A stretch of DNA of 64,000 bases, taken from contig JAFFSR010000343.1 in the NCBI GenBank assembly GCA_017163975.1, positions 3,542,001 through 3,606,000 of the forward strand. The letters run 5' to 3'. Within the stretch, counting starts at the first letter, position 1, and every line of letters starts with the position of its first letter. This document shows, piece by piece, positions 22,139 to 31,779 of this stretch. Both the position numbers and the translations under genes were made by a program. Origin of the DNA: Anastatus disparis. Its lineage: Eukaryota; Arthropoda; Insecta; Hymenoptera; Eupelmidae. Below the pieces are notes generated by a model, which was not told where the DNA came from, did not search any database, and was given only the letters and a program-made list of their open reading frames with translations.

Positions 22139-22987
22139 ATGGACGAAGATGACTTTTATCTGGTATTACCAAGTAACAGCAGTATGAAATATTTTCCGGA
22201 TAATGCTACAACCTGTTATACCCCACATTTATCACATGAAATTCGTGTACAAGGTAACTGGAGCGTCGGTATGACAGAAATTCATATTCCCTGCACTATT
22301 TTACACATTCAAGAGTCTGAGGCAAGTTTTTTACTTTATTCATCAGATGAAGAAGAAGTAGTATCACAAAACCTTATTAATTTAGATAATGCGCGTGCTA
22401 TAGAATTTGTGTTTCCATATGGTGTGTATAAGAACATTGCAGACCTATTACGTGCCATCAATCAAGCAAATGAATTAAATAAGCACATAGTAATTGAACC
22501 AGCAAAAAGAAGAGGATTTTACGTAATACGACGCGTATGCGATTGTAAGGAAACACATCACCTTTATTTTAATGAGAAAATCAGACGTATTTTTGGTTTT
22601 GAAAAAGAAATTTATCGGAAAACAGGCGTTATCCCTTTAAAAACGATGAAAATCGAAGATGCTAAGAAACAGCACTCAATTATTGGAGACAGACCTGCGT
22701 CTTTAGCAAGAGCGATACCCGATCAACTTTTTATTTACACAGATATATGCTTGCCTTATACTGTCGGAGATACTCAAGCAGCTCTTTTACGTATAGTTAC
22801 ATTCAATAACACAAAATATACGCTAGGACCAACCATAGTGAAACATTTTTTACCTGTAAATTATATCCCTTTACTAAATAATACTTTTCAGAATATCATT
22901 ATTGATATAAGGGATCAACACGGTAAACATATACCATTTGAGTACGGGACGTTGACGATTACACTTTACTTTAAGCGTAATCACTAA
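22139..22987 (+). CDS. Penton-like minor capsid protein, element 1
   Basis: ATG 22139 follows the integrase stop by 2 bases and opens 282 codons without interruption. Conserved blocks with the element 2 protein (53116-53934) are L-P-S-N-S-S-M-K-Y-F-P-D-N near residue 10, W-S-V-G-M-T-E-I-H-I-P, S-L-A-R-A-I-P, L-F-I-Y-T-D-I-C and a C-terminal D-I-R-D-Q-H-G and F-E-Y-G-T-L-T-I-T-L. In Polintons and adintoviruses this position encodes the single jelly-roll penton protein at the fivefold vertices. I infer this from gene order and family pattern. It is one of the few open genes of element 1. Confidence 0.75.
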   Translation: MDEDDFYLVLPSNSSMKYFPDNATTCYTPHLSHEIRVQGNWSVGMTEIHIPCTILHIQESEASFLLYSSDEEEVVSQNLINLDNARAIEFVFPYGVYKNIADLLRAINQANELNKHIVIEPAKRRGFYVIRRVCDCKETHHLYFNEKIRRIFGFEKEIYRKTGVIPLKTMKIEDAKKQHSIIGDRPASLARAIPDQLFIYTDICLPYTVGDTQAALLRIVTFNNTKYTLGPTIVKHFLPVNYIPLLNNTFQNIIIDIRDQHGKHIPFEYGTLTITLYFKRNH

Positions 22988-22996
22988 ACGGAAAAA

Positions 22997-23509
22997 ATGA
23001 CTCACTATACAGCTTATTACAGCGAACAGATTGGTGGTGGAGGAGTTCATCGTGTGTATAACGGTTCACACTATCAACGTGGACATGGAATAAGAAGTTC
23101 TTTAGGTGGACTTTTCCATAGAGTCTTACCTTATTTAAGTAGTGGGGCGAAAGCGGTTAGAAAAGAAGCTGTTCGAGCTGGCATGCATGTGTTGGATGAC
23201 GTCACCAATAGTGGAGTTAATTTTAAGCATGCTATAAATACGAGAATGCATGAATCAAGAGAAAATCTCAAGAGAAAAGCTGCAAAGAAAATCAGTGAAA
23301 TGATGAAAGGTAGTGGTTATAAACGAAGGGTTAGTAAGCGGAAGCGTCAGTCTCTAAAGAGCAGTTCAGCAGGGCGTAACAAAGCTAAGAAAAATCGTAC
23401 CAGTATAAAGTAGAAGAAGAAAGCTGGTATTAGGAAGAGGAAAAGGACTGTTGGTAGCAAAAAGAAACAGGCTTTACGGAGTGTAACAGATATTTTTGGA
23501 ACAAGATAA
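22997..23509 (+). pseudogene. pVI/pX-like basic capsid-associated protein, element 1
   Basis: ATG 22997 opens 138 codons to a TAG at 23411-23413; the same frame then continues with a Lys/Arg-rich tail to TAA 23507-23509, so the last 30 or so residues are cut off by one nonsense codon. The N-terminal Q-I-G-G-G-G, the G-x-Y-Q-R-G-H-G block and the G-G-L-F-H-R-V-L-P segment are shared with element 2 and recall the amphipathic, nucleic-acid-binding minor proteins of adenoviruses. The tail may carry a nuclear localisation signal. It lies between penton and capsid genes. Confidence 0.7.
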
Positions 23510-23513
23510 TAAC

Positions 23514-24881
23514 ATGGCCTTCTTACACGTAAACTCGTGTGAATGCATGAAATCCGAATTAGATTTGTTCACTCTTCCACCGACGGAGACATCTTTAGAG
23601 TCCTCTTAGTTTATTCATTATAAACCAGTCTCATTCTTTACCGATGATGGGCCTATTGAATTTGTTGTACTGGGCGGTGAGGATTATCTTGATCTAGCAC
23701 ACACCATGTTAAGTGTTCGCGTACAAATTTTACCAAATATCGCTGCTGAGAATAATAAAGTGGGTCCGGTAAATAATTTTCTTCATTCGCTTTTCAACCA
23801 AATCGATGTATTTTTTAATCAAAAACTCATTTCTCCACCAAATAATGCATATCCATAAAGAACTTATATTGAAACCTTGTTAAATTACTCAATTGGTGCA
23901 ATGAACTCGCACTTGACTACATCGCTATGGTACCTGGATACTCCTGAAAAAATGGAAGGCTTACCCAATTTGAATCGGGATGCCCCAGAAGCTAACTTGG
24001 GACTTTTAAACCGTCAATACTATACGGGTAATGCAGGTACTGTTGATTTAATCGGTCATTTACATTGCGATATTTTTAACCAGAATAAATTTTTATTAAA
24101 CGGTGTGGAAGTACGCGTACGTCTTGTACGAAGCAAAGACGCTTTCTGCCTAATGGATGCTGCAGGAAATGACACTTTTACCGTCATTATTAAAGAAGCA
24201 TCATTAATTATTCGCCATGTAAAAATTAGTCCTGGGATATCATTAGCTCATGCTAATGCTTTATCAAAGGCAACTGTAAAATATCCTATTACACGTGTTG
24301 AAGTTAAATCATTTACTATGCATAGAGGCATTCTCGGAGATACACTCGACAACGTTATTTTAGGTCAGCTCCCCAAAAGAATTATCATTGGTTTTGTTGA
24401 CAACAGATCGTTTAATGGTAACCGAAGATTTAGACAAAGTATGAATACTCAGCAAATAAGCAAAGCCATTGCCTCACTGAAAGCTAGAACGATAGGTGTG
24501 TATGCGGCCGATCGAATCCCGAATGTTCTAGAACATCCAACAGCAATTGTGGCAAACATTGATGATCATACGAAGCGTGGTTCTCATTGGATCGTTATAT
24601 ATATAGATAATAATGGATACGGAACGTACTTTGACAGCTATGAATACCCACCAGTCTCACCACATCATTTCAATAGGCTCAAACGTAACTGTAGACAGTA
24701 TCAGTGGAATAAACAAAAAATGCAAAGCTACGACTCACAAGTATGTGGACAATATTGCATTATGTTTCTTTACCATATGTGCCATCTTCATAATTTACGT
24801 ACGTTTTGTAGCAAGTTTTCAAGAGATTCAAAGAAAAACGATAAATTAGTTGTAAAATTTTATAACTCTTTTACGAAATAA
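23514..24881 (+). pseudogene. Major capsid protein fused in frame to adenain-like protease, element 1
   Basis: From ATG 23514 the capsid (double jelly-roll, 'F54H12.2-like') part runs to about 24437; it has TAG at 23608-23610 and TAA at 23857-23859. Without a frame change it then enters the protease from 24441: S-H-W-I-V-I-Y holds the histidine, Y-F-D-S-Y-E the acidic residue, and Q-V-C-G-Q-Y-C-I-M-F the cysteine, the triad of adenovirus-type maturation proteases. Compared with element 2 the last 140 or so capsid residues, and any gene between capsid and protease, are missing, so a deletion made the fusion. The protease part itself is full length and open. Confidence 0.8.
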
Positions 24882-25600
24882 GATTAAACGGAAGAAATAT
24901 GTGGAAACTTTTCAGAATGAACGTTCGTTAGGTTTTGGTTTTTGTAACCAGTCATGCACTTAAAAAATGTCATACTAAAAAAAGAATGTATTACTCTATA
25001 ATAAATTTATGATTAATAAAACAGAATTGAAAATGTACATTAATGTGTTGATTTTTTCTCACACCCCTCCTCCTTCAACACCTATCCGCTTTCTTTTCTT
25101 CACGCACACTCACACACTAAAAATATATTAGACTTGATAATGAATAGAGTTCTTTTTGTAAGCCAAAGTATTGAATTTTTATTTTCAAATCATAAAAAAA
25201 ATTTTTATTTTCGAATCATAAAAAAATTTCCCACCATACTGCTCTCTCTCTTAAAACCATAAAAGTAAGTATCATGAGTAACTGTCAAATTAATTTATTG
25301 ATGTTTGCTTAGATTTCTTAGAAAAGTATATCGATTAGTCATCTCATAAGAAAAGTAATAAAATTAAATTTCTCACTTAACCGAATAAAGACGTAACCGT
25401 AAACACACATATATTGATATGAATAGAACCTTTGTGATCTGTGAAGCTGTAAAATATAATGAGTTCACACGCTTTTGTAGACATTTGCGATCGTATATTA
25501 TTTCTTTCTTTAAAAACACTTCATCCTTTATCGCTTTTTTTTCATAAAGAAGTCATTGTGTACAGACACGTCATAATACCAAATTTTCTAGAGGGCTCTG
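24882..25600. other. Non-coding spacer
   Basis: AT-rich sequence without a supported gene; the frame at 25459-25677 overlaps the promoter of the next gene and shows no family pattern. Confidence 0.5.
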
Positions 25601-25602
25601 GG

Positions 25603-25638
25603 TATAAAGTCAGCAACAAAATCCAGATACGACTCAGT
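25603..25638 (+). promoter_or_regulatory. TATA box with TCAGT initiator
   Basis: TATAAA at 25603 and TCAGT at 25634-25638 are 33 bases apart, followed by the ATG at 25702. This is the clearest core promoter in the window together with the one at 11798. Confidence 0.6.
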
Positions 25639-25701
25639 ATATTTTCAGCAGCAGTCGTAGTCAGATCTAAGTTATAAGATTTTTATATTTTAAAAACGAA
25701 C

Positions 25702-26385
25702 ATGGCGGAGTCTACAAGTGAAAAGTGTAGTGAACGCAATCTTACAAAAGACTACGCCATTGAACTGAATAACATGACGACGTACTTTATCAATAAGTCT
25801 CTAAGTAAGCGAGTTTCTGTTGGATTACAATTTCGTGATGGCTACTACGTACCTTGTGTAAAAATATCGACTGCACATTTTTACAGATGGGTTACTTTTG
25901 ATATCAGTTCTTGGCGATTATTGAAGAACCAAATTGATCTTATTAACGCGTATTTCCAAGAAGCGCATATATTCAAGACGGAGTACGGTAACCCTTCGAA
26001 AGTATATTTAGAAAATCACGATATCTTATCTACAACATCATATAGTACGAGGAGTATTATATTTGAGGAGTGAGCTGTACTTAACCCTGCGGCTCTACCA
26101 AAATTAGTAAACGAAGATGAAGAAAACGAATCACCTAATAAAAGAAGAAGGTATACATTCCAACCACCCACTACGTGTCTTCAAAAACTGACATTTGGCG
26201 GACTCAAACTGATGATGCCTTGCATCGATGAACGTATTGCGCAGTTGGAGCAGCAGGCTGGTAAGGTAAATCGAATTATTGACTACATTCAAGAATATCT
26301 AAAAGATGAAATTAAGAAGGGGCCGAACTATCTGTCTTTGTCTAATAGCGTTTTTCATCATTTATGTAAACACTATCCGGTATAA
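25702..26385 (+). pseudogene. Conserved accessory protein of the Polinton 3' end, one nonsense codon
   Basis: ATG 25702 opens 123 codons to TGA 26071-26073; the same frame then runs on to TAA 26383-26385 (227 residues if read as one). The N-terminal part (F-I-N-K-S-L-S-K-R-V-S-V-G-L, then W-V-T-F and a tryptophan block) matches 49293-49670 at the same end of element 2. The C-terminal part has a K-R-R-R basic stretch, F-Q-P-P-T-T and a helical region (Q-L-E-Q-Q-A-G-K). I do not recognise a known domain. It has its own promoter. A MITE begins 2 bases after its stop. Confidence 0.6.
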
Positions 26386-26386
26386 C

Positions 26387-26624
26387 AAGAAAAAAATAGC
26401 AGCCCCCGCTAGATATTAGTATAATAAGTAAATTTTGTAATAACAAACAAATTTTTTTACTGCGTAGTTTTTGAATAATTAGAGACCTACCAAAAAAGAT
26501 AGGTTATATTCTAGATGGCTAGTAGGTCTCTAATTAGTCAAAAACTATGCGGTAAAAAATTTGATTGTTATTACAAAATTTACTAATTATACTAATATCT
26601 AGCGGGGGCTGCTATTTTTTTCTT
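26387..26624. mobile_element. Foldback MITE, 238 bp
   Basis: The arms (26387-26500 and 26520-26624) are near-perfect inverted copies with ends aagaaaaaaatagcagcccc; a short spacer holds the loop. It inserted between two element 1 genes, directly after a stop codon. Confidence 0.85.
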
Positions 26625-26652
26625 ATTATAAAGGATAGTGTTTATATAAATA

Positions 26653-26925
26653 ATGAAAAACGCTATTAGACAGAGACAGATAGTTCGGCCTCTTCTTAAG
26701 AAAGATAATGAAGAAGGTGTGAAAATGAATATAATGAAAAACTTTTTAATGTTTCAACAATACTATAGTTTAAAAGTTCACGATGTGACGTCTTTTGTTT
26801 TAACAAAAATGCTTGACGACAATGATTTGTGCAAATCAGATCTAAATATTGTAATATTAGAAATAAGTGCTAATACTTTACCTTTTATATATAACGATTT
26901 ATTCGCTTTTTTGTATGAAGAGTAA
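26653..26925 (+). CDS. Small accessory protein in the right terminal repeat, 90 aa
   Basis: ATG 26653 opens 90 codons to a stop at 26923-26925. The N-terminus is basic (R-Q-R-Q-I-V-R-P-L-L-K-K), the rest mildly hydrophobic and helical (N-I-V-I-L-E-I-S-A-N). The second half is present again, inverted and decayed, near 10260-10345, so the gene straddles the inner edge of the terminal repeat. No function recognised. Confidence 0.55.
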   Translation: MKNAIRQRQIVRPLLKKDNEEGVKMNIMKNFLMFQQYYSLKVHDVTSFVLTKMLDDNDLCKSDLNIVILEISANTLPFIYNDLFAFLYEE

Positions 26926-26946
26926 AATTGTGTATTATAAGTAAAA

Positions 26947-27201
26947 ATGTACAATAATAATAATAATAATGATAATAATAATAATAATAATAAAATGAAG
27001 CGAGTGAATTTTAAAGAAGGAGAACCTAGTATACGTATCATGTATGTGTGGGACTATGCGAGTCGCGTAGCACGACGCGGGCTTTGGGAACAAGCCGCGC
27101 GTGATAGAGAGAGATTTAGAATAAGAGTGGAAAGAATGAAAAATATAATAGAACCTATACTTTTAAAAAAAATTAATGATTATTCAATCAATAGAAACTA
27201 A
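26947..27201 (+). CDS. Small basic 'VWDYASRVARRG' protein
   Basis: ATG 26947 opens 84 codons, but the first 16 residues are Asn encoded by an (AAT)n microsatellite; the homologue at 57387-57578 matches only from the ATG at 26995, so 26995 is the likelier start (68 aa). Conserved: P-S-I-R-I-x-x-V-W-x-Y-A-S-R and A-R-R-G-x-W-E-Q-x-A-R-D. The C-terminal is Lys/Arg-rich with R-I-R-V-E-R-M-K. It may be a DNA-binding helical protein; not recognised otherwise. A decayed copy lies in the left terminal repeat. Confidence 0.65.
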   Translation: MYNNNNNNDNNNNNNKMKRVNFKEGEPSIRIMYVWDYASRVARRGLWEQAARDRERFRIRVERMKNIIEPILLKKINDYSINRN

Positions 27202-27322
27202 ATTTTTCTGTACTTTTGGATTTTTATAAATAAATTATTTTAAACTATTTAAATAATTATTTCTATTCAATCCCTGTTGACTCTCCTACTCCTCGACAAC
27301 TTTTTTTATAATTTCATTACAG

Positions 27323-27358
27323 TATATAATCATCCATCATTTCATAAAAGTCGTCATT
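27323..27358 (+). promoter_or_regulatory. TATA box and TCATT initiator before the last gene
   Basis: TATATAA at 27323 and TCATT at 27354-27358 with a 31-base spacing from the TATAA core, ahead of the ATG at 27396. The same block is repeated at 31135-31220. Confidence 0.5.
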
Positions 27359-27395
27359 TTCATTTCGACCTGCGTTAAGTACACATCGTGTAAAA

Positions 27396-27575
27396 ATGGG
27401 ACAGAATCACGGAAAATCTACGTCAGCACCGACTTACTCCGATAGAATTTCCTCTACGGCAGAAGAGAAAAAACCTCTTATAAAGAAAGAGAAATCAGAA
27501 AAAAATAAACAATATTCCGCAAAATATTCAATAAATACGTACTCATTTCCTGAAAGAAAAGGATACGAAAAATAG
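27396..27575 (+). CDS. 59-aa protein with a possible N-myristoylation signal
   Basis: ATG 27396 opens 59 codons to TAG 27573-27575, too short for most gene finders. It begins M-G-Q-N-H-G-K-S, which fits the N-myristoylation pattern (Gly at 2, a small residue at 6, no acidic residue at 3), followed by Ser/Thr and by a Lys-rich helix (K-K-P-L-I-K-K-E-K). A membrane-targeted adaptor is one possibility. It has its own TATA box and lies at the very end of the element, outside all recognised Polinton genes. Real expression is unproven. Confidence 0.5.
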   Translation: MGQNHGKSTSAPTYSDRISSTAEEKKPLIKKEKSEKNKQYSAKYSINTYSFPERKGYEK

Positions 27576-27597
27576 AAATAAATTTTATACTTATTCT

Positions 27598-27627
27598 TAA
27601 ATGGTTCTTTTCAGGACCACCATTTTA
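27598..27627. repeat. Hairpin motif, inverse copy of 8588-8614
   Basis: It contains the GGTTCTTTTCAGGACCACCA core, the reverse complement of the motif near 8.6 kb. It may mark the outer end of element 1 or be an independent short palindromic element. Confidence 0.5.
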
Positions 27628-27639
27628 ATAATAACGTAG

Positions 27640-28704
27640 AATATATAAACATAAATATATACATACTATCTCTCTCTACTTCTCTCTCTCTCTCTTTTGC
27701 CGTAAGTAGCGCCATACGTACTTTTTTTTCGCTCCTCTTGAAACTTATTTTAGACAGCATTTTTTCACTTTGCGGAGTGGAATTTTTTGCAGGGAATCGT
27801 CCTGCTTGGAGTCCGAGAGTGTTGGCCTCATTCATTTGCATTTTTGCAATTGCATTTTGGACTCCGGACGATTTCTTACTGTGAAAGTGCAGTCTCTCAA
27901 CATCAACCTGCTCTTATCTCTGACACTGCTGTGGACTCTGCTGCTGCCTGAAAAAGTTGCTGTGGGCCTGCTTATTTTGTTGAGTGTTGTCTTAAGTGCA
28001 TTACATTGTGCACAATTGCATTGTAATTAGTTTTATTTTCAACTGCAACATAACCTCATTCTTTTCATTGGCGCAATTATATACTGCAAGAGGGATCATA
28101 TTTATTTAACGCTGATGGTGCCATCTCTTGGATAACATATACACTAACTTCACTGTTCTTTTGGATAAAATCTAGTGGTAACAACGTGGAATTTGCTGCA
28201 TGTTCGATTTAATTGCTGTATATTACAATAGTGCAGTATATTGTATGCAGATGTACTGCAACTGGTTTTAACTATTGTCTACAACATAACCTCAATCTTT
28301 TTTGGTGCAATCATATACCACAAGGGGATTCTTATTTGCTTAGTGCTGGTGGCTCCATCCCTTGGATGACCTGTATATTAGCATCTTTGCCCATCTATAT
28401 GATATCTAATGGTAACTTCTCTAGTTAAGGCGCTTTTCCACTATTATCTTCTGCTCCCTCTAATCACAGTCAAATGAATCTTACTCTGTACAAATTAAGC
28501 CGCTTTTCCACTTACAATAACTGAAACTTGGAAGCAACTTAGAGTGCATTTATTAAGCTGCTTTTCCACTTACAACTACTGAAACTTAGAAGCAACTCAG
28601 AGTGCATTTATTAAGCTGCTTATCTACTTTTAAATATACAACTAGCACCAAATTTAAAAGTTAAGATTCGTTTTAATTAAGCTATTTCTATCTTGGAGGT
28701 CACT
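27640..28704 (+). mobile_element. 5' untranslated part of a non-LTR retrotransposon
   Basis: Between the end of element 1 and the first LINE reading frame. It holds three imperfect copies (28430-28640) of a unit of about 65 bp around 'aagct/cgcttttccactta', probably promoter repeats of the LINE. The exact 5' end is not visible; a CT-rich run lies at 27668-27698. Confidence 0.5.
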
Positions 28705-29933
28705 ATGTCCAATCAGTGTGATCTCTGTTTTAAAAACTTTAGTGCTGCATCTAAGCCTCAGCTTTGTGGTCGCTGTGGTAAGACCTATCACAGCTCTTGT
28801 ACCAAATTGCTCTTAGTCAGAGATAATAATGACCAACAAGTGAAGGTATGTAACTTTTGCATAGCAGCTGCAAATCCTGATTGCAATCGATCACGTTCTA
28901 GTTCTGTGGGTCCTATGAGTGATGTCTCAACTTCTCTGTCTCTGTCGCGTACTCCAACTCCGACACTACCGGCGCTACAAACAAATAAACTTTTGTCTTC
29001 TGTATTGAAGAAGATGGAGAGATTAGATAAGCTGGATGCTATGGATACCAAGATCAACATTTATTGGCACTAAACTATTGACACTGGATGGGAGATTTAC
29101 AAGTTTGGAGACACGAGTGGATGGTATTGCTGTGGCATGTGAGGAACGTTGTGGAGCAACTGAGGCAAGACTTGACAGGGTTTGTCAGGATTATCGGGAG
29201 CTTAAGGCGAAGCTAGAGGAATCTCTCTCTGTTGTGCCTGATCAGGCATTATCTGACCCTATGGCTGCTAAACTACAGGAAGCTCAATAAATCTTTACGG
29301 CAACAATGTGATGTTTTGGCGGCTGGCCAGCAGCGTCTTGAGCGTGCATCAGACTTGGTGTTTGGAGGCTTGGTTCCTAATGAATTTAATGATCTGAAGA
29401 GCAGTGTCTTTGCTGTATTGTCTTCTCTTAATTCTGGTTTTGCTCTCAATGACATTGTTTCGGCTCGACCTTTGTCGCGACCTGCTACAGCTCGTAGAAC
29501 TGATGATAGTACTGCTCCTTCTGCAACAACATCTCAAGGTGATCCTCCACTGCTTACGACGCCGTTGCTCGTCACTATAAAGAGTGCCTCGTTGGCGCGA
29601 TCTGTTATCGGAGCAAAGATCAAGATGGGTAGCCTTCGTACCTCTAAGATCAGGAATGACCTTCTGCAAGGAATTATATCTGTGGAAACACTTACTCCTT
29701 CCTTGATCAACATCAATGAATATCTGCCACACTCATTGCACCAACTGAAGTTGAGAGTGCTCAGGAAGGCCAAAGATAAGAGGTACAACTTCCTTACATT
29801 TGTACGTGATGGTAAGATCTTCGTCAGAAAGGAGAAGGAGGATGCAGCCATTCGTATTGCATCGGATGACGACTTGGATGCTTTTTTAGCGAAGCTCTCA
29901 TTGATATCAGCCAACGACGATGTAGCCACTTAA
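28705..29933 (+). pseudogene. LINE ORF1, PHD-like zinc finger and coiled coil, frameshifted
   Basis: ATG 28705 (MSNQCDLCFKNFS) opens a protein with a PHD/RING-like pattern C-x2-C, C-x2-C, H-x4-C, C-x2-C in its first 55 residues, then a Ser/Thr/Pro stretch. Stops near 29073 and 29290 with frame changes join it to 29036-29290 and 29232-29933, the latter with a helical region and a nucleic-acid-binding-like end (K-A-K-D-K-R-Y-N-F-L-T-F-V-R-D). This layout is that of ORF1 in CR1/Jockey-group non-LTR elements. Confidence 0.65.
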
Positions 29934-29979
29934 CATCTGACACTGGGGTAAGCTCATTCTCTCTTCCTTCTTATTCATG

Positions 29980-31130
29980 CAGATGGTAATGCATCTGATT
30001 ATGTAACATTAAATACCGGTGTTCCTCAGGGCTCCGTCCTTGGTCCACTGTTGTTTTCTATATACATCAATGATGTGGCTGCTGACTTCCATGCCGATGT
30101 GCAGCATCTTATCTATGCTGATGATCTTCAGGTGTACATTCACTTCCCAATTGCTAAGTTAGCTTCTGTTACTGCTCTCATGATCAAGCTGTCAGTATTG
30201 TTAACTGGGCGACAAACAATCATCTAAAATTAAATGTAAACAAAACAAAAGCTATTATTTTTGGATCTTATTTCTATGTCAATATGCTGCCCTTATTACA
30301 CATCACTGGTGTTCCAATAAACGGTGATCTTATTAAGTTTGAATCTTCTGTTCGTAGTCTTGGTGTATGGCTTGATAGTAAGTTGAACTAGAAGGATCAA
30401 ATTGCGCATGTGTGCAGCAAAAGCCACTCATTGCTCTATAGATTAAATTTCTTTCGAAAAAGTACCACCATCGCACTACGTAAGCATCTTATCCGTTCCT
30501 TGCTGTTTCCTTTACTCGATTACTGCTGTTTGGTCTATATTGACCTTTCCTCTGAACTCGATCTGAGGCTTCAAAGGGTCGTAAACTCTGGTATTCGTTA
30601 CATCTATGGTGTAAGTAGGCACGAGCACATCTCTGTTTATAGGTCCTCTCTAGGCTGGTTATCCACTTTGGGTAGAAGAAACTACTTCACTACTACCTTC
30701 TTATACAAAATGTTGTTATGCTCGCCTTCATATCTTTATTCTAGATATTTGTGGAGCCGGCCTGTGAGGACACTGAGGGGTGATGTGAGACCGTTAACCA
30801 TTCCTTTTTCATCTATCGAGTATCACCAAAGATCATTCCTGGTTGTGTCATCGCAACTATGGAATGGTATACCATCATCATTAAGAGACTCTTCATCATT
30901 GGCATTATTCAAGGTATCAACATATTCGCACTACCTTTCCCTTGAGAATGAGCCTCTACTCCGAACTAGGCTTTAATTATCTTAATTACTGTATCTTTGT
31001 TTTAATTATATTTTTACTTAGTATCTCATTTTATATATATTTACTTACGAATTTGTATTATTTTTGTTGTACAACATAATGTACAGTTAATAAATTTAAA
31101 TATCTATCTAAATATCTATCTCTTTCGAAA
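29980..31130 (+). pseudogene. LINE reverse transcriptase C-terminal part and 3' UTR
   Basis: Bases 30010-30125 encode T-G-V-P-Q-G-S-V-L-G-P-L and, at 30114-30125, the Y-A-D-D active-site motif of reverse transcriptase. After decay at 30180-30400 the frame 30410-30976 gives the C-terminal region typical of CR1/Jockey elements (R-L-Q-R-V-V-N-S-G-I-R-Y-I-Y-G). The endonuclease and the N-terminal half of the polymerase are missing, removed by a deletion at about 29945-29980. The 3' tail ends in short TAAATAT/CTAT repeats near 31100. Confidence 0.75.
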
Positions 31131-31134
31131 ACTT

Positions 31135-31220
31135 TTTATCATTTCATCACAATATATAATCACCCATCATTTCATAAAAGTCGTCATTTTCATTTCGACC
31201 TGCAGTAAGTACAAATCGTG
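31135..31220. repeat. Third copy of the element 1 terminal repeat block
   Basis: It matches 27300-27385 base for base apart from a few changes (taatcacccatcatttcata, gtcgtcattttcatttcgac). It is in direct orientation, so the LINE region is flanked by two copies. Confidence 0.75.
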
Positions 31221-31221
31221 C

Positions 31222-31245
31222 TTTCTCTCTCTCTCTCTCTCTCTC

Positions 31246-31318
<73 letters not shown>
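31222..31318. repeat. (CT)n and (AT)n microsatellite
   Basis: A CT run at 31222-31248 continues as an AT run to about 31317. Confidence 0.95.
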
Positions 31319-31321
<3 letters not shown>

Positions 31322-31384
31322 CTATATAATAAAGATATATCGCCTACGCCGCCGCCGCCGCCGTGTATAAGAATTTTATGTGCC

Positions 31385-31555
31385 CTCAGTTAGCTGAAAT
31401 TCAGATAAAATTTAGCTGAAAGTTAGCTGAGAGATAGCTGAAACTCAGATAAAATTTAGCTGAAAGTTAGCTAAAAGTTGGCTGAAATTCAGATAAAATT
31501 TAGCTGAAAGTTAGCTGAGAGATAGCTGAAAGGTAGTTAATTATTAGCTAATTTA
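31385..31555. repeat. Array of short TTAGCTGA units
   Basis: Imperfect repeats of 'ttagctgaaa' and 'cagataaaat' over about 170 bp. A related array occurs near 41060-41330, both after a similar gccgtgtataa leader. The TTAGCTGA word also lies in the stem-loops at 18820-18973. Confidence 0.7.
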
Positions 31556-31662
31556 ATTAATTGTTATCTAATTTAAGAACGATCTCTTGGAAATTGATAT
31601 TGATTTGATAATTGATATTGACAATGGGGGGTTGGCGAGCAGAAGCGAGCAGGGGAACCCCT

Positions 31663-31663
31663 A

Positions 31664-31726
<63 letters not shown>
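31663..31726. repeat. (AT)n microsatellite
   Basis: A pure TA run of about 64 bases. Confidence 0.95.
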
Positions 31727-31729
<3 letters not shown>

Positions 31730-31779
31730 TCTCTCTCACGTTTCACGACCTATCATGGATTATTGGGTTAAAAATCGCG

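Larger units (their letters stand above)
26800..27385. repeat. Right inverted terminal repeat of element 1
   Basis: Matches 9951-10345 in inverse orientation over about 400 bases with small indels; a third, direct copy of its outer part (27300-27385) lies at 31135-31220. It contains two small genes and the promoter of a third. Confidence 0.65.

Noticed and set aside
29349..29929. Minus-strand ORFs within the LINE
   Set aside because: Shadows of LINE ORF1.
29947..29982. GT...AG 'intron' of 36 bp at the LINE deletion point
   Set aside because: Too short for a normal intron and the frames on either side belong to different LINE ORFs; a deletion explains it.
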